This document shows positions 14,067-22,201 of a DNA stretch of 29,544 nt, in pieces. A model generated the notes under the pieces. It saw only the letters and a program-made list of their open reading frames with translations. It did not search any database and was not told the DNA's origin. Made by a program: the position numbers and the translations under genes. The stretch spans positions 1 through 29,544 of the forward strand of contig CAZXJV010000027.1 in assembly GCA_964641135.1 (NCBI GenBank). The letters are read 5' to 3'. The DNA is from Teretinema sp964641135. GTDB lineage: Bacteria; Spirochaetota; Spirochaetia; Treponematales; Treponemataceae. Numbering within the stretch: position 1 is the first letter of the stretch; each line of letters begins with the position of its first letter.

Positions 14067-15269
14067 ATGCGTAATTATACGTTTTTTGTGATTTGCATGG
14101 TGGTCCTGGCTGTTTTTAGTGTTTCCTGCGCCGGGGCACCGGCAGCCGCCGGCAGTTCCGGGAACCCCCGTCTGGCTCTTATGTCCGGCTCGGCAGATAT
14201 AGAAGGCGAACCGCAGCGTGCTGCAGCCCCTGCAGCACCCGGCAGCCGGCCGGCAGGCAGCCGCCAGAATACGGCTCTTGCCCGACTTTCGGTCCTGGAT
14301 GGTGAACTGAAGCAGGCCATAGATACCGCCGATCTTGCCCTGGTATTTGAGCGCTGGGCTGCTGTTTCTTCCCTTGCGCGGGAACACGGTCTTGGCTCTG
14401 CCGAAACAGGGGCCTCCCGGGAGCGATTGTCTGTTTTTTTACATCAGATACGGCTGGAGCAGGTTGCTGTTCCGCCAGAAACAGTTGCCGGTACCGCCTT
14501 TCGCCGTACCTATGATGTCCGGGTCTCTTTTGATCGCGACGGAGTGCTGCAGCCCCTTGCCGATGCACCGGTGACCGTCACCTGGCCTGTTCGTGACAGC
14601 GAAGGACAGACCATAATGCAGGTGCAGACCCTGCGCAGCGATGCTTCCGGCCTTGTTCAGTTTACCCCGCCGGTACCGGCTGCCCCTGTCCGCGGTACTG
14701 TGGTGTTTTCTGTTCTTCCGGCCGATGCTGCCCCCGATCTGCGAACGGCCGTTCAGACGGCGGAAGCCGAAAACACTGCCCGCTTAAGTCTGTCCCTGCC
14801 CTGGCAGGTGCTCACCAATGCCCGTCCCCTTGTAACAACTATTTCGATTCTGGATTTTGACAAAAACAACCGGGCTGTTACCGCAAGCAATGTAACAGCC
14901 ACAGCCCTTTTGCGCCCGATGGTTCAGCGCGGCTTTGCCCGGGTGGGAATGGCGGATTTTCCGACCCAGCTGTCTTCAGGCGATGAGGATGCGGTAATCC
15001 GCGCAGCCCGTGCCCAGTTCGGCGGGGCAGTGCGCCGTTTTGTGTACGGAACTACCAGGGTGGAACGTCTTGCACAGGGCGAAGACGGCCGCTGGACCTG
15101 TGTACTGGTTGCAGATGTCTCTGTGTGGGATTTTACCGCCAACGCACGGGTCGCACAGACCCGGATCGAGCATCAGGTTCACTCCGGCAGCGAATGGGCT
15201 GCTGTTGATACAGCCCGCAAGGAAATGGGCGCAGATAAAATTCTGAACGACCTTTTATACCGTATGTAA
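14067..15269 (+). CDS. Predicted lipoprotein of unknown function
   Basis: This 400 aa protein starts with MRNYTFFVICMVVLAVFSVS followed by Cys21, a short charged N-region, a hydrophobic core and a lipobox-like VFSVSC, so it is probably a lipoprotein (spirochaetal lipoboxes are relaxed). An Ala/Gly/Pro-rich linker (about 22-72) follows. The middle (about 145-235) looks beta-rich, with an Ig-like pattern: DVRVSFDRDGVLQPLADAPV, then VTWPV, then a Gly-Leu-Val-Gln-Phe strand. The last ~140 residues (SILDFDKNNRAVTA onwards) resemble the TolB-N/LPP20-like domains of envelope lipoproteins. The start is ATG 14067, 8 bases after AAAGG; GTG 14061 in the same frame is less well placed. I do not recognise a specific family. 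It is followed by a strong terminator-like hairpin. Confidence 0.75.
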   Translation: MRNYTFFVICMVVLAVFSVSCAGAPAAAGSSGNPRLALMSGSADIEGEPQRAAAPAAPGSRPAGSRQNTALARLSVLDGELKQAIDTADLALVFERWAAVSSLAREHGLGSAETGASRERLSVFLHQIRLEQVAVPPETVAGTAFRRTYDVRVSFDRDGVLQPLADAPVTVTWPVRDSEGQTIMQVQTLRSDASGLVQFTPPVPAAPVRGTVVFSVLPADAAPDLRTAVQTAEAENTARLSLSLPWQVLTNARPLVTTISILDFDKNNRAVTASNVTATALLRPMVQRGFARVGMADFPTQLSSGDEDAVIRAARAQFGGAVRRFVYGTTRVERLAQGEDGRWTCVLVADVSVWDFTANARVAQTRIEHQVHSGSEWAAVDTARKEMGADKILNDLLYRM

Positions 15270-15302
15270 GAAGGTTTTCCGCACGAAACGGCATTTTTTT
15301 CT

Positions 15303-15331
15303 TTCCGGTTTTTATAAAAACAGGGTATACT
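15303..15331 (+). promoter_or_regulatory. Possible iorA operon promoter
   Basis: TATACT (15326-15331) is a good -10 box. The element 17 bases upstream, TTCCGG (15303-15308), is a poor -35; a perfect palindrome GTTTTTATAAAAAC (15308-15321) fills the spacer and could be an operator. Expected start is near 15338, at the first base of the hairpin, leaving a leader of about 110 bases before iorA. Confidence 0.35.
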
Positions 15332-15337
15332 TTCTGC

Positions 15338-15362
15338 GGGCCGACAGCTTGTCGGCCCTTTG
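15338..15362 (+). terminator. Intrinsic terminator-like hairpin after the lipoprotein gene
   Basis: GGGCCGACA (15338-15346) and TGTCGGCCC (15350-15358) form a perfect 9-bp GC-rich stem with loop GCT, followed by TTTGTTTCT. It is a good intrinsic terminator for the lipoprotein gene. However, a TATACT (15326-15331) lies just 6 bases upstream, so it could instead form the 5' end of the iorA transcript. Confidence 0.7.
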
Positions 15363-15446
15363 TTTCTGTCAATGAGACCTTTTAAAAACTTCAGTTTAGA
15401 GAGGTCTACAGATAATACGTGCAATAGTATATAACGAGGTTTACTG

Positions 15447-17114
15447 ATGAAGGAAATGGTATTGCTTGGTGACGAGGCGCTGGCTGTTGGTGCTCTTCAT
15501 GCCGGTGTGTCCGGTTGTTTTGGATATCCGGGTACCCCATCCACCGAGATTTTGGAATATCTGGTGGAAAACTACACGAATAACGGTGGTCCGGTCGCCC
15601 AATGGTGCGCGAACGAAAAAACGGCCTACGAAAGCGCCCTCGGTGTGTCTTTTGCCGGAAAGCGCGCACTGGTTACCATGAAACACGTGGGATTGAATGT
15701 AGCGGCCGATCCGTTCATGAACTCTTCGCTGTGTCAAATCAAGGGCGGTCTTGTTTGTCTGGTTGCCGATGATCCGTCAATGCATTCCAGTCAGGGTGAA
15801 CAGGATACACGTTTTTACGCTGATTTTGCGATGGTTCCCCTGTTTGAACCGGTAAACCAGCAGGAAATTTATGAAATGATGGCAGAAGCCTTTGAGGTTT
15901 CAGAGCGGTTTCATGTACCGGTGATTATGCGGTTGGTGACCCGTCTTGCGCATTCACGCGCTGTAGTCAAGGTTGCCGACACTGTCCGCTCGGAGAACCC
16001 CCTTGAAAAAGGCTCTCCCGCTGACTGGATGCTGCTGCCGGCCCTTGCCCGCAAAAACTACGCAAAAATGATAGACAAACAGGGAGAGCTTGCCCTGTGG
16101 GCTTCTTCCTGGCCGCGGAACAAACTGGTGCTTAATCCCAAGCGTTCGGATCTTGCCATCATAACCAGCGGTCTGGGCCGTAACTATTATGAAGAAAATC
16201 TGGACGATTACACAGCCTTCTGCGGAGCAGCCGGCTTGCCGTCTGCTTTACATATCGCCTCGATGCCCCTGCCGGTAGACCTGATTAATACCCTTGCCGC
16301 ATCTGCAGAAACAATTCTTGTGATTGAAGAGGGTATGCCCTTTGTGGAAAAACAGCTTAAAGGTCTTATTCCCGGGCGCAACCGCATAATTGGTAAATTT
16401 ACCGGCCATCTGCCCCGTGCCGGCGAGCTTAATCCCGATAACGTTCGTCTTGCTCTGGGACTTAAGCCCCTGGCTACCGCCCTTGACGGAGTTACTATAC
16501 CGGAGTTGCCGGCCCGTCCGCCGCAACTGTGCAAGGGCTGTCCCCATGGTGATTCCTATACAGCACTTAATCAGGCTGTTGCCTTTTTGAATGAGCGCGA
16601 GGGCGCGGTATCTACGGTTGTGGCAGCTGATATTGGCTGTTATGCTCTTGGAGCTGTTCCCCCGCTGATGGCGGTTGAAACAATCGTATGTATGGGTGCT
16701 TCCGTTGGTATGGCCCGCGGCGCCTCCGAAGCCGGGTATAAATACTGTTTCGGTGTTATCGGTGATTCAACCTTCCTGCATTCAGGCCTTACCGGTCTGG
16801 TAGACTGTGTGGCATCCAATACCCCGGTTACAATACTCATACTTGATAACTCAAGCGTTGCAATGACCGGCTGTCAGCCGACCATGCTGCCGTCAGCCCA
16901 GCTGGCTGAATCGGTTCGCGGTCTTGGTGTAGATCCCGCGCACATCCGTGTTATCGAAGCAAAACCCGGACAAATCGAGCAGAATAAACAAATTCTTATA
17001 GAAGAGGCTGAATACCGCGGTGTCTCTGTTGTAATTCTGTACCGCGAATGTCTTGAGGCGCTGCGTATCCGCCGCAAAGAAGATGCACGCAGGGAAAAAC
17101 AGACCAATGCCTGA
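15447..17114 (+). CDS. iorA: Indolepyruvate ferredoxin oxidoreductase, alpha subunit (short form)
   Basis: IorA binds thiamine diphosphate and, with IorB, oxidises aryl-pyruvates (from Trp, Phe, Tyr) to aryl-acetyl-CoA, CO2 and reduced ferredoxin. In this 555 aa protein the N-terminal pyrimidine-binding part is seen as SGCFGYPGTPSTEI and EKTAYESALG, with TMKHVGLNVAADPF and SMHSSQGEQDTR. The CKGCPHGD motif starts at C362, and the diphosphate-binding motif starts at G439-D440 and runs to LDNSSVAMTGCQP. The usual C-terminal 2[4Fe-4S] ferredoxin domain (about 60-80 residues) is absent: the protein ends soon after VVILYREC. GAGG (15436-15439) precedes the ATG. Its 3' end overlaps pepF by 8 bases. 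Confidence 0.94.
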   Translation: MKEMVLLGDEALAVGALHAGVSGCFGYPGTPSTEILEYLVENYTNNGGPVAQWCANEKTAYESALGVSFAGKRALVTMKHVGLNVAADPFMNSSLCQIKGGLVCLVADDPSMHSSQGEQDTRFYADFAMVPLFEPVNQQEIYEMMAEAFEVSERFHVPVIMRLVTRLAHSRAVVKVADTVRSENPLEKGSPADWMLLPALARKNYAKMIDKQGELALWASSWPRNKLVLNPKRSDLAIITSGLGRNYYEENLDDYTAFCGAAGLPSALHIASMPLPVDLINTLAASAETILVIEEGMPFVEKQLKGLIPGRNRIIGKFTGHLPRAGELNPDNVRLALGLKPLATALDGVTIPELPARPPQLCKGCPHGDSYTALNQAVAFLNEREGAVSTVVAADIGCYALGAVPPLMAVETIVCMGASVGMARGASEAGYKYCFGVIGDSTFLHSGLTGLVDCVASNTPVTILILDNSSVAMTGCQPTMLPSAQLAESVRGLGVDPAHIRVIEAKPGQIEQNKQILIEEAEYRGVSVVILYRECLEALRIRRKEDARREKQTNA

Positions 17115-18909
17115 ACAAAACCTTCCCCGCTGGAATATGGACCCGGTCTATCCGGGTTTTGATTCGCCGGAATGGCAGGCAGCAAAAAAACGCCTTTCGG
17201 AACTCTCCGGTCTTGTTACCGCAGAGTGCGAAGCTGTGCCCGAAGGAACCGGCGCTTTTGCGACCTGGCTTAAAACCCTGCTGTCGCTGCAGAACGAGGC
17301 TGATTCTCTGGGGCGCACCCTTGGTTCCTATTGTTATACCCAGTACTCGGTAGACACCCGGAACACTCGTGCCATGCAGGAACTAAACGCTGTGGAAGAG
17401 CTGCAGGTTCCCTTCGCCAGGGCGGAGGTGCTTTTTATGAATGCCCTTGCAGCCCGAAAAAGCGATGTTTCTCTGGTACTGGAACAGGATGCTGAAATAC
17501 AGGGATTCCGGTTTTATCTTGAGGACGCCCTGTTCTGGCAAACCCGCCGGATGAGTCCGTCCGAAGAGGACCTGGCCGCCGATCTGGCCCGTTCCGGTGC
17601 TGATGCCTGGGGGCGCCTGCAGGAGCAGCTTACCGCCGGTGCCTCCTGCCTGTGGGACGAGGCAAGCGGGGAGCGCAAGACCCTGGTGGAATTACGGTCT
17701 TTAGCCTATGCCGCCGACCGCAGCATTCGCGCGAAAGCCTTTGAAAAAGAGCTGGAGCTGTGCCGGTCCATCGAAACCGGTGTAGCTGCAGCCCTTAACG
17801 GGGTTAAAGGTACGGCAATTACCCTGAACAGCCGGAGAAACTGGAGCGGTGGCGCCCTTGAAAAATCAATCCATCAAAGCAGGTTAAGCGCAAAGGCCCT
17901 TGAGTCCCTGATTACAGCACTGGAAGAATCCCTTCCGTCCTGGCGGAGGTATCTGGCGGCAAAAGCAAGACTTCTTGGTGTGCAGCAGTGTGCGTTTTAT
18001 GATCTTTTTGCCCCGGTCGGCAGCCTGAACAGCAGCTGGGACTGGGAAAAGGGCTGCGCGGCCATCATTGATACCTTCAGTTCCTTTTCGCCGAAGATGG
18101 GGGAATTTGCCCGTAAGGCTATTACCGAGCAGTGGATCGATGCCGAACCCCGGCCCGGCAAGATAGGGGGTGCTTACTGTACTGATCTTCCTTCTGCCGG
18201 TGCAACACGGGTTATGTGTAATTATGACAATACCTTCAATGCGGTGTCCACCCTGGCCCATGAACTGGGACATGCCTGGCACAGCGAGGTGTTGATGGAT
18301 CTTCCTGCCCTGCAGCAGAACTACCCGATGACCCTGGCCGAAACCGCTTCTACCTTCGCTGAAACCCTGCTTTTGCAGCGGACCCTGGATGGGTCTTCCG
18401 ACGCAGACCGGCTTACCCTGATCGAAACACATTTACAGGACGGCTGCCAAATTTTGGTGGATATTCTGTCGCGCTATTATTTTGAACGTGCCCTGATGGA
18501 AGAACGACGTAGCGGTGAACTGCCTGCGGAGCGCCTGTGTGCCTTGATGCGCGATGCCCAGCTTAAAACCTATGGGGAGGGCCTTGATTCGGCACAGCTT
18601 CACCCGTGGATGTGGCTGGTAAAAACGCATTATTATTCCGCCGATCTTGCCTTTTATAACTATCCGTATGCCTTTGGCCAGCTTCTGGCCCTTGCCCTGT
18701 TTGCAGAATACCGCACACGGGGGCCTGAATTCGCCGCAGCCTATGATGATCTGCTGCGCGAGACCGGGCGTATGGATGCCGTAGCGGTAACCGCTGCAGC
18801 CGGGTTCGATATCGAATCTGTGGAATTCTGGCGTTCGGGGGTACGGTTGTTCGAGGAACAGATTACACATTTTGAAAAACTGGTTGCTGAAAGGAGAGAA
18901 ACAACATGA
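17107..18909 (+). CDS. pepF: M3-family oligoendopeptidase (PepF-like)
   Basis: This 600 aa cytoplasmic zinc peptidase belongs to family M3 (oligoendopeptidase F-like) and cuts short peptides. The zinc site is HELGH at 385-389, with the third ligand E412 in LAETASTFAE. The N-terminal helical half, the substrate-channel segment DLPSAGATRVMCNY and the C-terminal YYSADLAFYNYPYAFGQ segment are family-like. Length is normal. The ATG at 17107 is chosen because the PRWNMDPVYPGFDSPEW opening matches family N-termini; it overlaps iorA by 8 bases, with AGGGA at 17090-17094 upstream. The stop overlaps the iorB start (ATGA). A peptidase locked between the two subunits of one enzyme suggests coupling of peptide breakdown to aromatic amino acid fermentation. 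Confidence 0.93.
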   Translation: MPEQNLPRWNMDPVYPGFDSPEWQAAKKRLSELSGLVTAECEAVPEGTGAFATWLKTLLSLQNEADSLGRTLGSYCYTQYSVDTRNTRAMQELNAVEELQVPFARAEVLFMNALAARKSDVSLVLEQDAEIQGFRFYLEDALFWQTRRMSPSEEDLAADLARSGADAWGRLQEQLTAGASCLWDEASGERKTLVELRSLAYAADRSIRAKAFEKELELCRSIETGVAAALNGVKGTAITLNSRRNWSGGALEKSIHQSRLSAKALESLITALEESLPSWRRYLAAKARLLGVQQCAFYDLFAPVGSLNSSWDWEKGCAAIIDTFSSFSPKMGEFARKAITEQWIDAEPRPGKIGGAYCTDLPSAGATRVMCNYDNTFNAVSTLAHELGHAWHSEVLMDLPALQQNYPMTLAETASTFAETLLLQRTLDGSSDADRLTLIETHLQDGCQILVDILSRYYFERALMEERRSGELPAERLCALMRDAQLKTYGEGLDSAQLHPWMWLVKTHYYSADLAFYNYPYAFGQLLALALFAEYRTRGPEFAAAYDDLLRETGRMDAVAVTAAAGFDIESVEFWRSGVRLFEEQITHFEKLVAERRETT

Positions 18910-19484
18910 CATACGATATTATTCTGTGCGGCGTCGGCGGACAGGGGGTCCTTTCCATTGCCACGGTTATTGCTTCTGCTGCGATGCGCGACGGCTTTCA
19001 TGTACGCCAATCCGAGGTTCACGGTATGAGTCAGCGCGGCGGGGCTGTACAGGCCCATATGCGTATCGCGGATTCCCCGATCAGTTCGGATCTGGTTCCT
19101 TCCGGCGGTGCCGACATGGTTTTGTCCATGGAACCCGTTGAAGGTTTGCGGTACCTCTCCTGGCTTAAGCCCGACGGGATCCTTGTAAGTGCAGCTGAAG
19201 CCTTTGTGAATATACCGAATTATCCTGAACTGGAAACCATCCACGCCGCGATACGGGCTCTGAGCCGGTCCCTGCTGGTTGCAGCCGAAGACCTTGCAAA
19301 AACTGCAGGAAACAGCAAGGCTGTAAACATGGTTCTCGTGGGAGCAGCCCTGCCGTTTTTACCGGTAAAAGCTGAAACAGTTGCAGCTGCGGTTTCCGAT
19401 ATTTTCGGCCGCAAGGATACGGCCCTGGTCGAGATAAACATGAAAGCCCTGGAGATGGGCCGGGCGGCGGGACACAATTCCTGA
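18906..19484 (+). CDS. iorB: Indolepyruvate ferredoxin oxidoreductase, beta subunit
   Basis: This 192 aa protein is the gamma-type (POR_N-like) subunit that completes IorA. Family features are the N-terminal DIILCGVGGQGVLSIATVI motif (4-22), the SEVHGMSQRGGAVQAHMR block (36-53), and the conserved tail GAALPFLPVKAE. Length is usual for stand-alone IorB. AAGGAGAG (18891-18897 region) precedes the ATG, which overlaps the pepF stop by 4 bases. The stop shares one base with the paaK start (TGATG). The order iorA-pepF-iorB is unusual, since iorA and iorB are normally adjacent. Confidence 0.94.
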   Translation: MTYDIILCGVGGQGVLSIATVIASAAMRDGFHVRQSEVHGMSQRGGAVQAHMRIADSPISSDLVPSGGADMVLSMEPVEGLRYLSWLKPDGILVSAAEAFVNIPNYPELETIHAAIRALSRSLLVAAEDLAKTAGNSKAVNMVLVGAALPFLPVKAETVAAAVSDIFGRKDTALVEINMKALEMGRAAGHNS

Positions 19485-20803
19485 TGTCTGGTGCACCGGT
19501 TCCCTTTTGGGACAAAGAAATTGAAACGGCCTCCCGTGATGAACTGTCGTCCATACAGCTTGCCTGCCTGCGTACCCAGGTTGATAATGCCCTGAAAACC
19601 GATTTTTACCGGCCCCGGCTTTCTTCCTGCGGGATACGCGGCGGATCTGATATACGCACCCTGGATGACATCAGAAAACTGCCCTTTACAACCAAGGCCG
19701 ACCTGCGGGAGGCCTATCCGTTCGGTTTGTTGGCCGTACCCCGTGAAGAAGTGGTGCGCATCCATGCTTCAAGCGGTACAACCGGCACACCGACTGTTAT
19801 CTATTTAACCCAGAAGGATCTGGATACAGCAAGTGATACCATGGCACGCTGCCTGAGTGCCGCCGGGGCTTCGCGTCATGATGTGGTTCAGAACATGATG
19901 ACTTACGGTCTATTTACCGGCGGTCTCTGTTTTCATTACGGCGCGGAACGCATGGGTGCAATGGTAATTCCCACAAGCGCCGGGAACACCCTGCGTCAGC
20001 TTAAATTTATGCAGGATTTCGGCACAACGGTTATACACGCAACTCCGAGCTACCTTTTACACCTGCATGCCGCCATCGAAGCTGAAGGCTATGATCGTGA
20101 AAGACTGAAACTGCGAAAGGCTATAACCGGTGCCGAGCCTCATTCAGAAGAACTGCGCCGTAAAATAGAGGATAAACTCGGAATAGAGGTATATAACTGC
20201 TATGGAATGAGCGAGCTTAACGGCCCCGGTGTCTCTTTTGAATGCATATACCGGGCCGGGATGCATGTCTGGGAGGATCGATACATCGTTGAACTGCTTG
20301 ATCCGGAAACCTTCAAGCCGGTACAGGAAGGCGAGGTGGGAGAACTGGTTGTCACAATTCTGTGCCGGGATGCAATGCCTCTTTTGCGCTACCGCACGCG
20401 GGATCTTACGAGGTTTATTCCGGGCCCCTGTGAGTGCGGCCGGACCCACCGACGCCTTGCCCGGTTTACCGGCCGTACTGATGATATGTTGATCATCAAC
20501 GGGGTCAATGTATTCCCCAGCCAGATAGAGGAAGTACTGCTGAGAACCCGCGGAGTCGGCGCCAATTATTTTATACTGGTCGATAAAGACGGCGCCCTTG
20601 ACAAATTGACCGTACAGGTTGAAATTACTCCTGAAATGTTTGCTGACGATGCCCGCCAGATACATGCGCTGCGGGAGCGCTTGCGGTCTGAAATGTCAGC
20701 CCTGATTACCATCAATCCGGTGGTAGAGATCAAGCAGCCCGGCTCCCTGCCTGTTTCCGAAGGCAAGGCACAGCGGGTGGATGACCGGCGGCCGCCGGAC
20801 TGA
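19484..20803 (+). CDS. paaK: Phenylacetate-CoA ligase-like (aryl-acetate CoA ligase), copy 1
   Basis: This 439 aa AMP-forming acyl-CoA ligase of the PaaK family converts arylacetate, ATP and CoA to aryl-acetyl-CoA. The ATP loop is SSGTTGTPT (96-104). The adenine/Mg region reads YNCYGMSELNGPGVSFEC, followed by RYRTRDLTRF (hinge region). The C-terminal catalytic lysine is K428 in SEGKAQRV. Next to iorAB the substrate is likely indole-, phenyl- or hydroxyphenyl-acetate. It may run backwards to recover ATP from AMP and PPi in fermentation, as proposed for related systems; that is inference. Start overlaps iorB by one base. It is clearly homologous to the second copy at 22202. Confidence 0.93.
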   Translation: MSGAPVPFWDKEIETASRDELSSIQLACLRTQVDNALKTDFYRPRLSSCGIRGGSDIRTLDDIRKLPFTTKADLREAYPFGLLAVPREEVVRIHASSGTTGTPTVIYLTQKDLDTASDTMARCLSAAGASRHDVVQNMMTYGLFTGGLCFHYGAERMGAMVIPTSAGNTLRQLKFMQDFGTTVIHATPSYLLHLHAAIEAEGYDRERLKLRKAITGAEPHSEELRRKIEDKLGIEVYNCYGMSELNGPGVSFECIYRAGMHVWEDRYIVELLDPETFKPVQEGEVGELVVTILCRDAMPLLRYRTRDLTRFIPGPCECGRTHRRLARFTGRTDDMLIINGVNVFPSQIEEVLLRTRGVGANYFILVDKDGALDKLTVQVEITPEMFADDARQIHALRERLRSEMSALITINPVVEIKQPGSLPVSEGKAQRVDDRRPPD

Positions 20804-20861
20804 TCCGTGTCTGGCACGCTTCGGGTTTTTCAGCACTTTGCTGTTAAAAGGATGTTCCTCC

Positions 20862-22148
20862 ATGAAACATGTTGACTTGATTATTGACGGAAAAACTGTC
20901 AAAATACCGGTGGTTGAAGGCACAATGGGCGAAAAAGCCCTGGATATCACCAGTCTTCGCCGGGATACCGGGTTTATCGCCCTGGATGACGGATTTCAGA
21001 ATACCGGCAGCTGTCAAAGCGCTATTACCTTTGTTGACGGCGAAAAAGGAATACTGAAATATCGCGGTTATGATATAGCTGATCTTGCCGCGAATGTTTC
21101 ATTTATTGACACCGCCTATCTTCTGATTAACGGAAATTTGCCCAATCATGACGTAAAAAAAGATTTTTCCCGTCTTTTGAATGAACATTCCATGCTGCAT
21201 GAGGATATGCTGCACTATTTTGAGCGAATTCCGCCCGGGGCACATCCCATGGCAATCCTGAGCATGATGATTAACTCGCTTGCCATCTTTTATCCCGGAT
21301 ACTTTGTTGATTCGAACGATGAAGATATTTTCAAAGTCATGTCGGCCCGTTTGATCTCCAAGATACGCACCATGGCAGCATATGCCTACAAAAAATCCAT
21401 CGGGGAACCCTTCGTCTATCCCAGGCCGGACATGCGGTACTGTGCGAACTTTTTGAACATGATGTTCGACAGCCCGGTAAAACCCTTTGAGCTTGAGCCG
21501 GAGATGGAACGCATATTGAACATGATTCTGGTTCTTCACGCTGACCACGAACAAAACTGTTCTACCTCTACTGTGCGGCTGGTTGGAAGCTCGAAGGTCA
21601 ATCTGTATACCTCGATTTGTGCAGGTGTGTGCGCCCTGTGGGGCCCCCTGCACGGCGGTGCAAATCAGGATGTTATCGAGATGCTTGAAGAGATTCACCG
21701 CTCCAGGCTTTCTATAAAAAAAGTTCTTGAACGTGCAAAAAGCAAGGATAATCCTTTCAGGGTTGCCGGTTTCGGCCATCGTGTATACAAGAATTATGAT
21801 CCCCGTGCAAAACTGCTGCGCGAAGCCGCGTCAAGTTTCCTGTCACGGCGCAGACTGGACGATCCATTGATGAATATTGCCATGGAGCTGGAACAGGCCG
21901 CGCTAAAGGATGATTATTTCATCGAGCGGAACCTGTATCCCAATGTTGATTTTTACAGCGGTATCCTGTACCGGGAGATGGGTTTCCCCACCAACATGTT
22001 TACTGTGTTGTTTGCAATGGGCCGCATGCCCGGCTGGATAGCCCAGTGGAAAGAGATGCACGATACAGTTCCGTTCAGGATAGGCAGACCCCGGCAGATC
22101 TATACCGGTGAAACACACAGGGTGTGGGTTCCGAGCGACAAGCGGTGA
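20862..22148 (+). CDS. gltA: Citrate synthase
   Basis: This 428 aa enzyme condenses acetyl-CoA and oxaloacetate to citrate. The catalytic residues lie in expected places: LHADHEQNCSTSTVRLVGSS, PLHGGANQ (His binding the substrate carbonyl), GFGHRVYKNYDPR (His/Arg) and NVDFYSG (catalytic Asp). The conserved tail FPTNMFTVLFAMGRMPGWIAQW is complete. Length fits the bacterial large type (GltA). The start at 20862 is preferred because it begins MKHVDLIIDGKTV and is preceded by AAAAGGA; the open frame upstream overlaps paaK and is not family-like. In an anaerobic fermenter it probably serves glutamate synthesis through the oxidative half of the TCA cycle. It lies 58 bases after paaK-1. Confidence 0.95.
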   Translation: MKHVDLIIDGKTVKIPVVEGTMGEKALDITSLRRDTGFIALDDGFQNTGSCQSAITFVDGEKGILKYRGYDIADLAANVSFIDTAYLLINGNLPNHDVKKDFSRLLNEHSMLHEDMLHYFERIPPGAHPMAILSMMINSLAIFYPGYFVDSNDEDIFKVMSARLISKIRTMAAYAYKKSIGEPFVYPRPDMRYCANFLNMMFDSPVKPFELEPEMERILNMILVLHADHEQNCSTSTVRLVGSSKVNLYTSICAGVCALWGPLHGGANQDVIEMLEEIHRSRLSIKKVLERAKSKDNPFRVAGFGHRVYKNYDPRAKLLREAASSFLSRRRLDDPLMNIAMELEQAALKDDYFIERNLYPNVDFYSGILYREMGFPTNMFTVLFAMGRMPGWIAQWKEMHDTVPFRIGRPRQIYTGETHRVWVPSDKR

Positions 22149-22185
22149 CAGAGTAAAAAAACTGGCGCTATGACGTTATCCGGTG

Positions 22186-22191
22186 TATAAT
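22186..22191 (+). promoter_or_regulatory. -10 box of the second paaK gene
   Basis: A perfect TATAAT lies 10 bases before the ATG at 22202, with no Shine-Dalgarno between them. The -35 region is poor (TGGCGC at 22163-22168, 17 bases upstream). The gene would be transcribed with a leader of only about 3-5 bases, and so could be expressed separately from the upstream cluster. Confidence 0.55.
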
Positions 22192-22201
22192 CTCAAGCAT
22201 T

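Noticed and set aside
20781..20861. Upstream extension of citrate synthase
   Set aside because: It overlaps the end of paaK, has no family similarity, and an AAAAGGA lies before the ATG at 20862.
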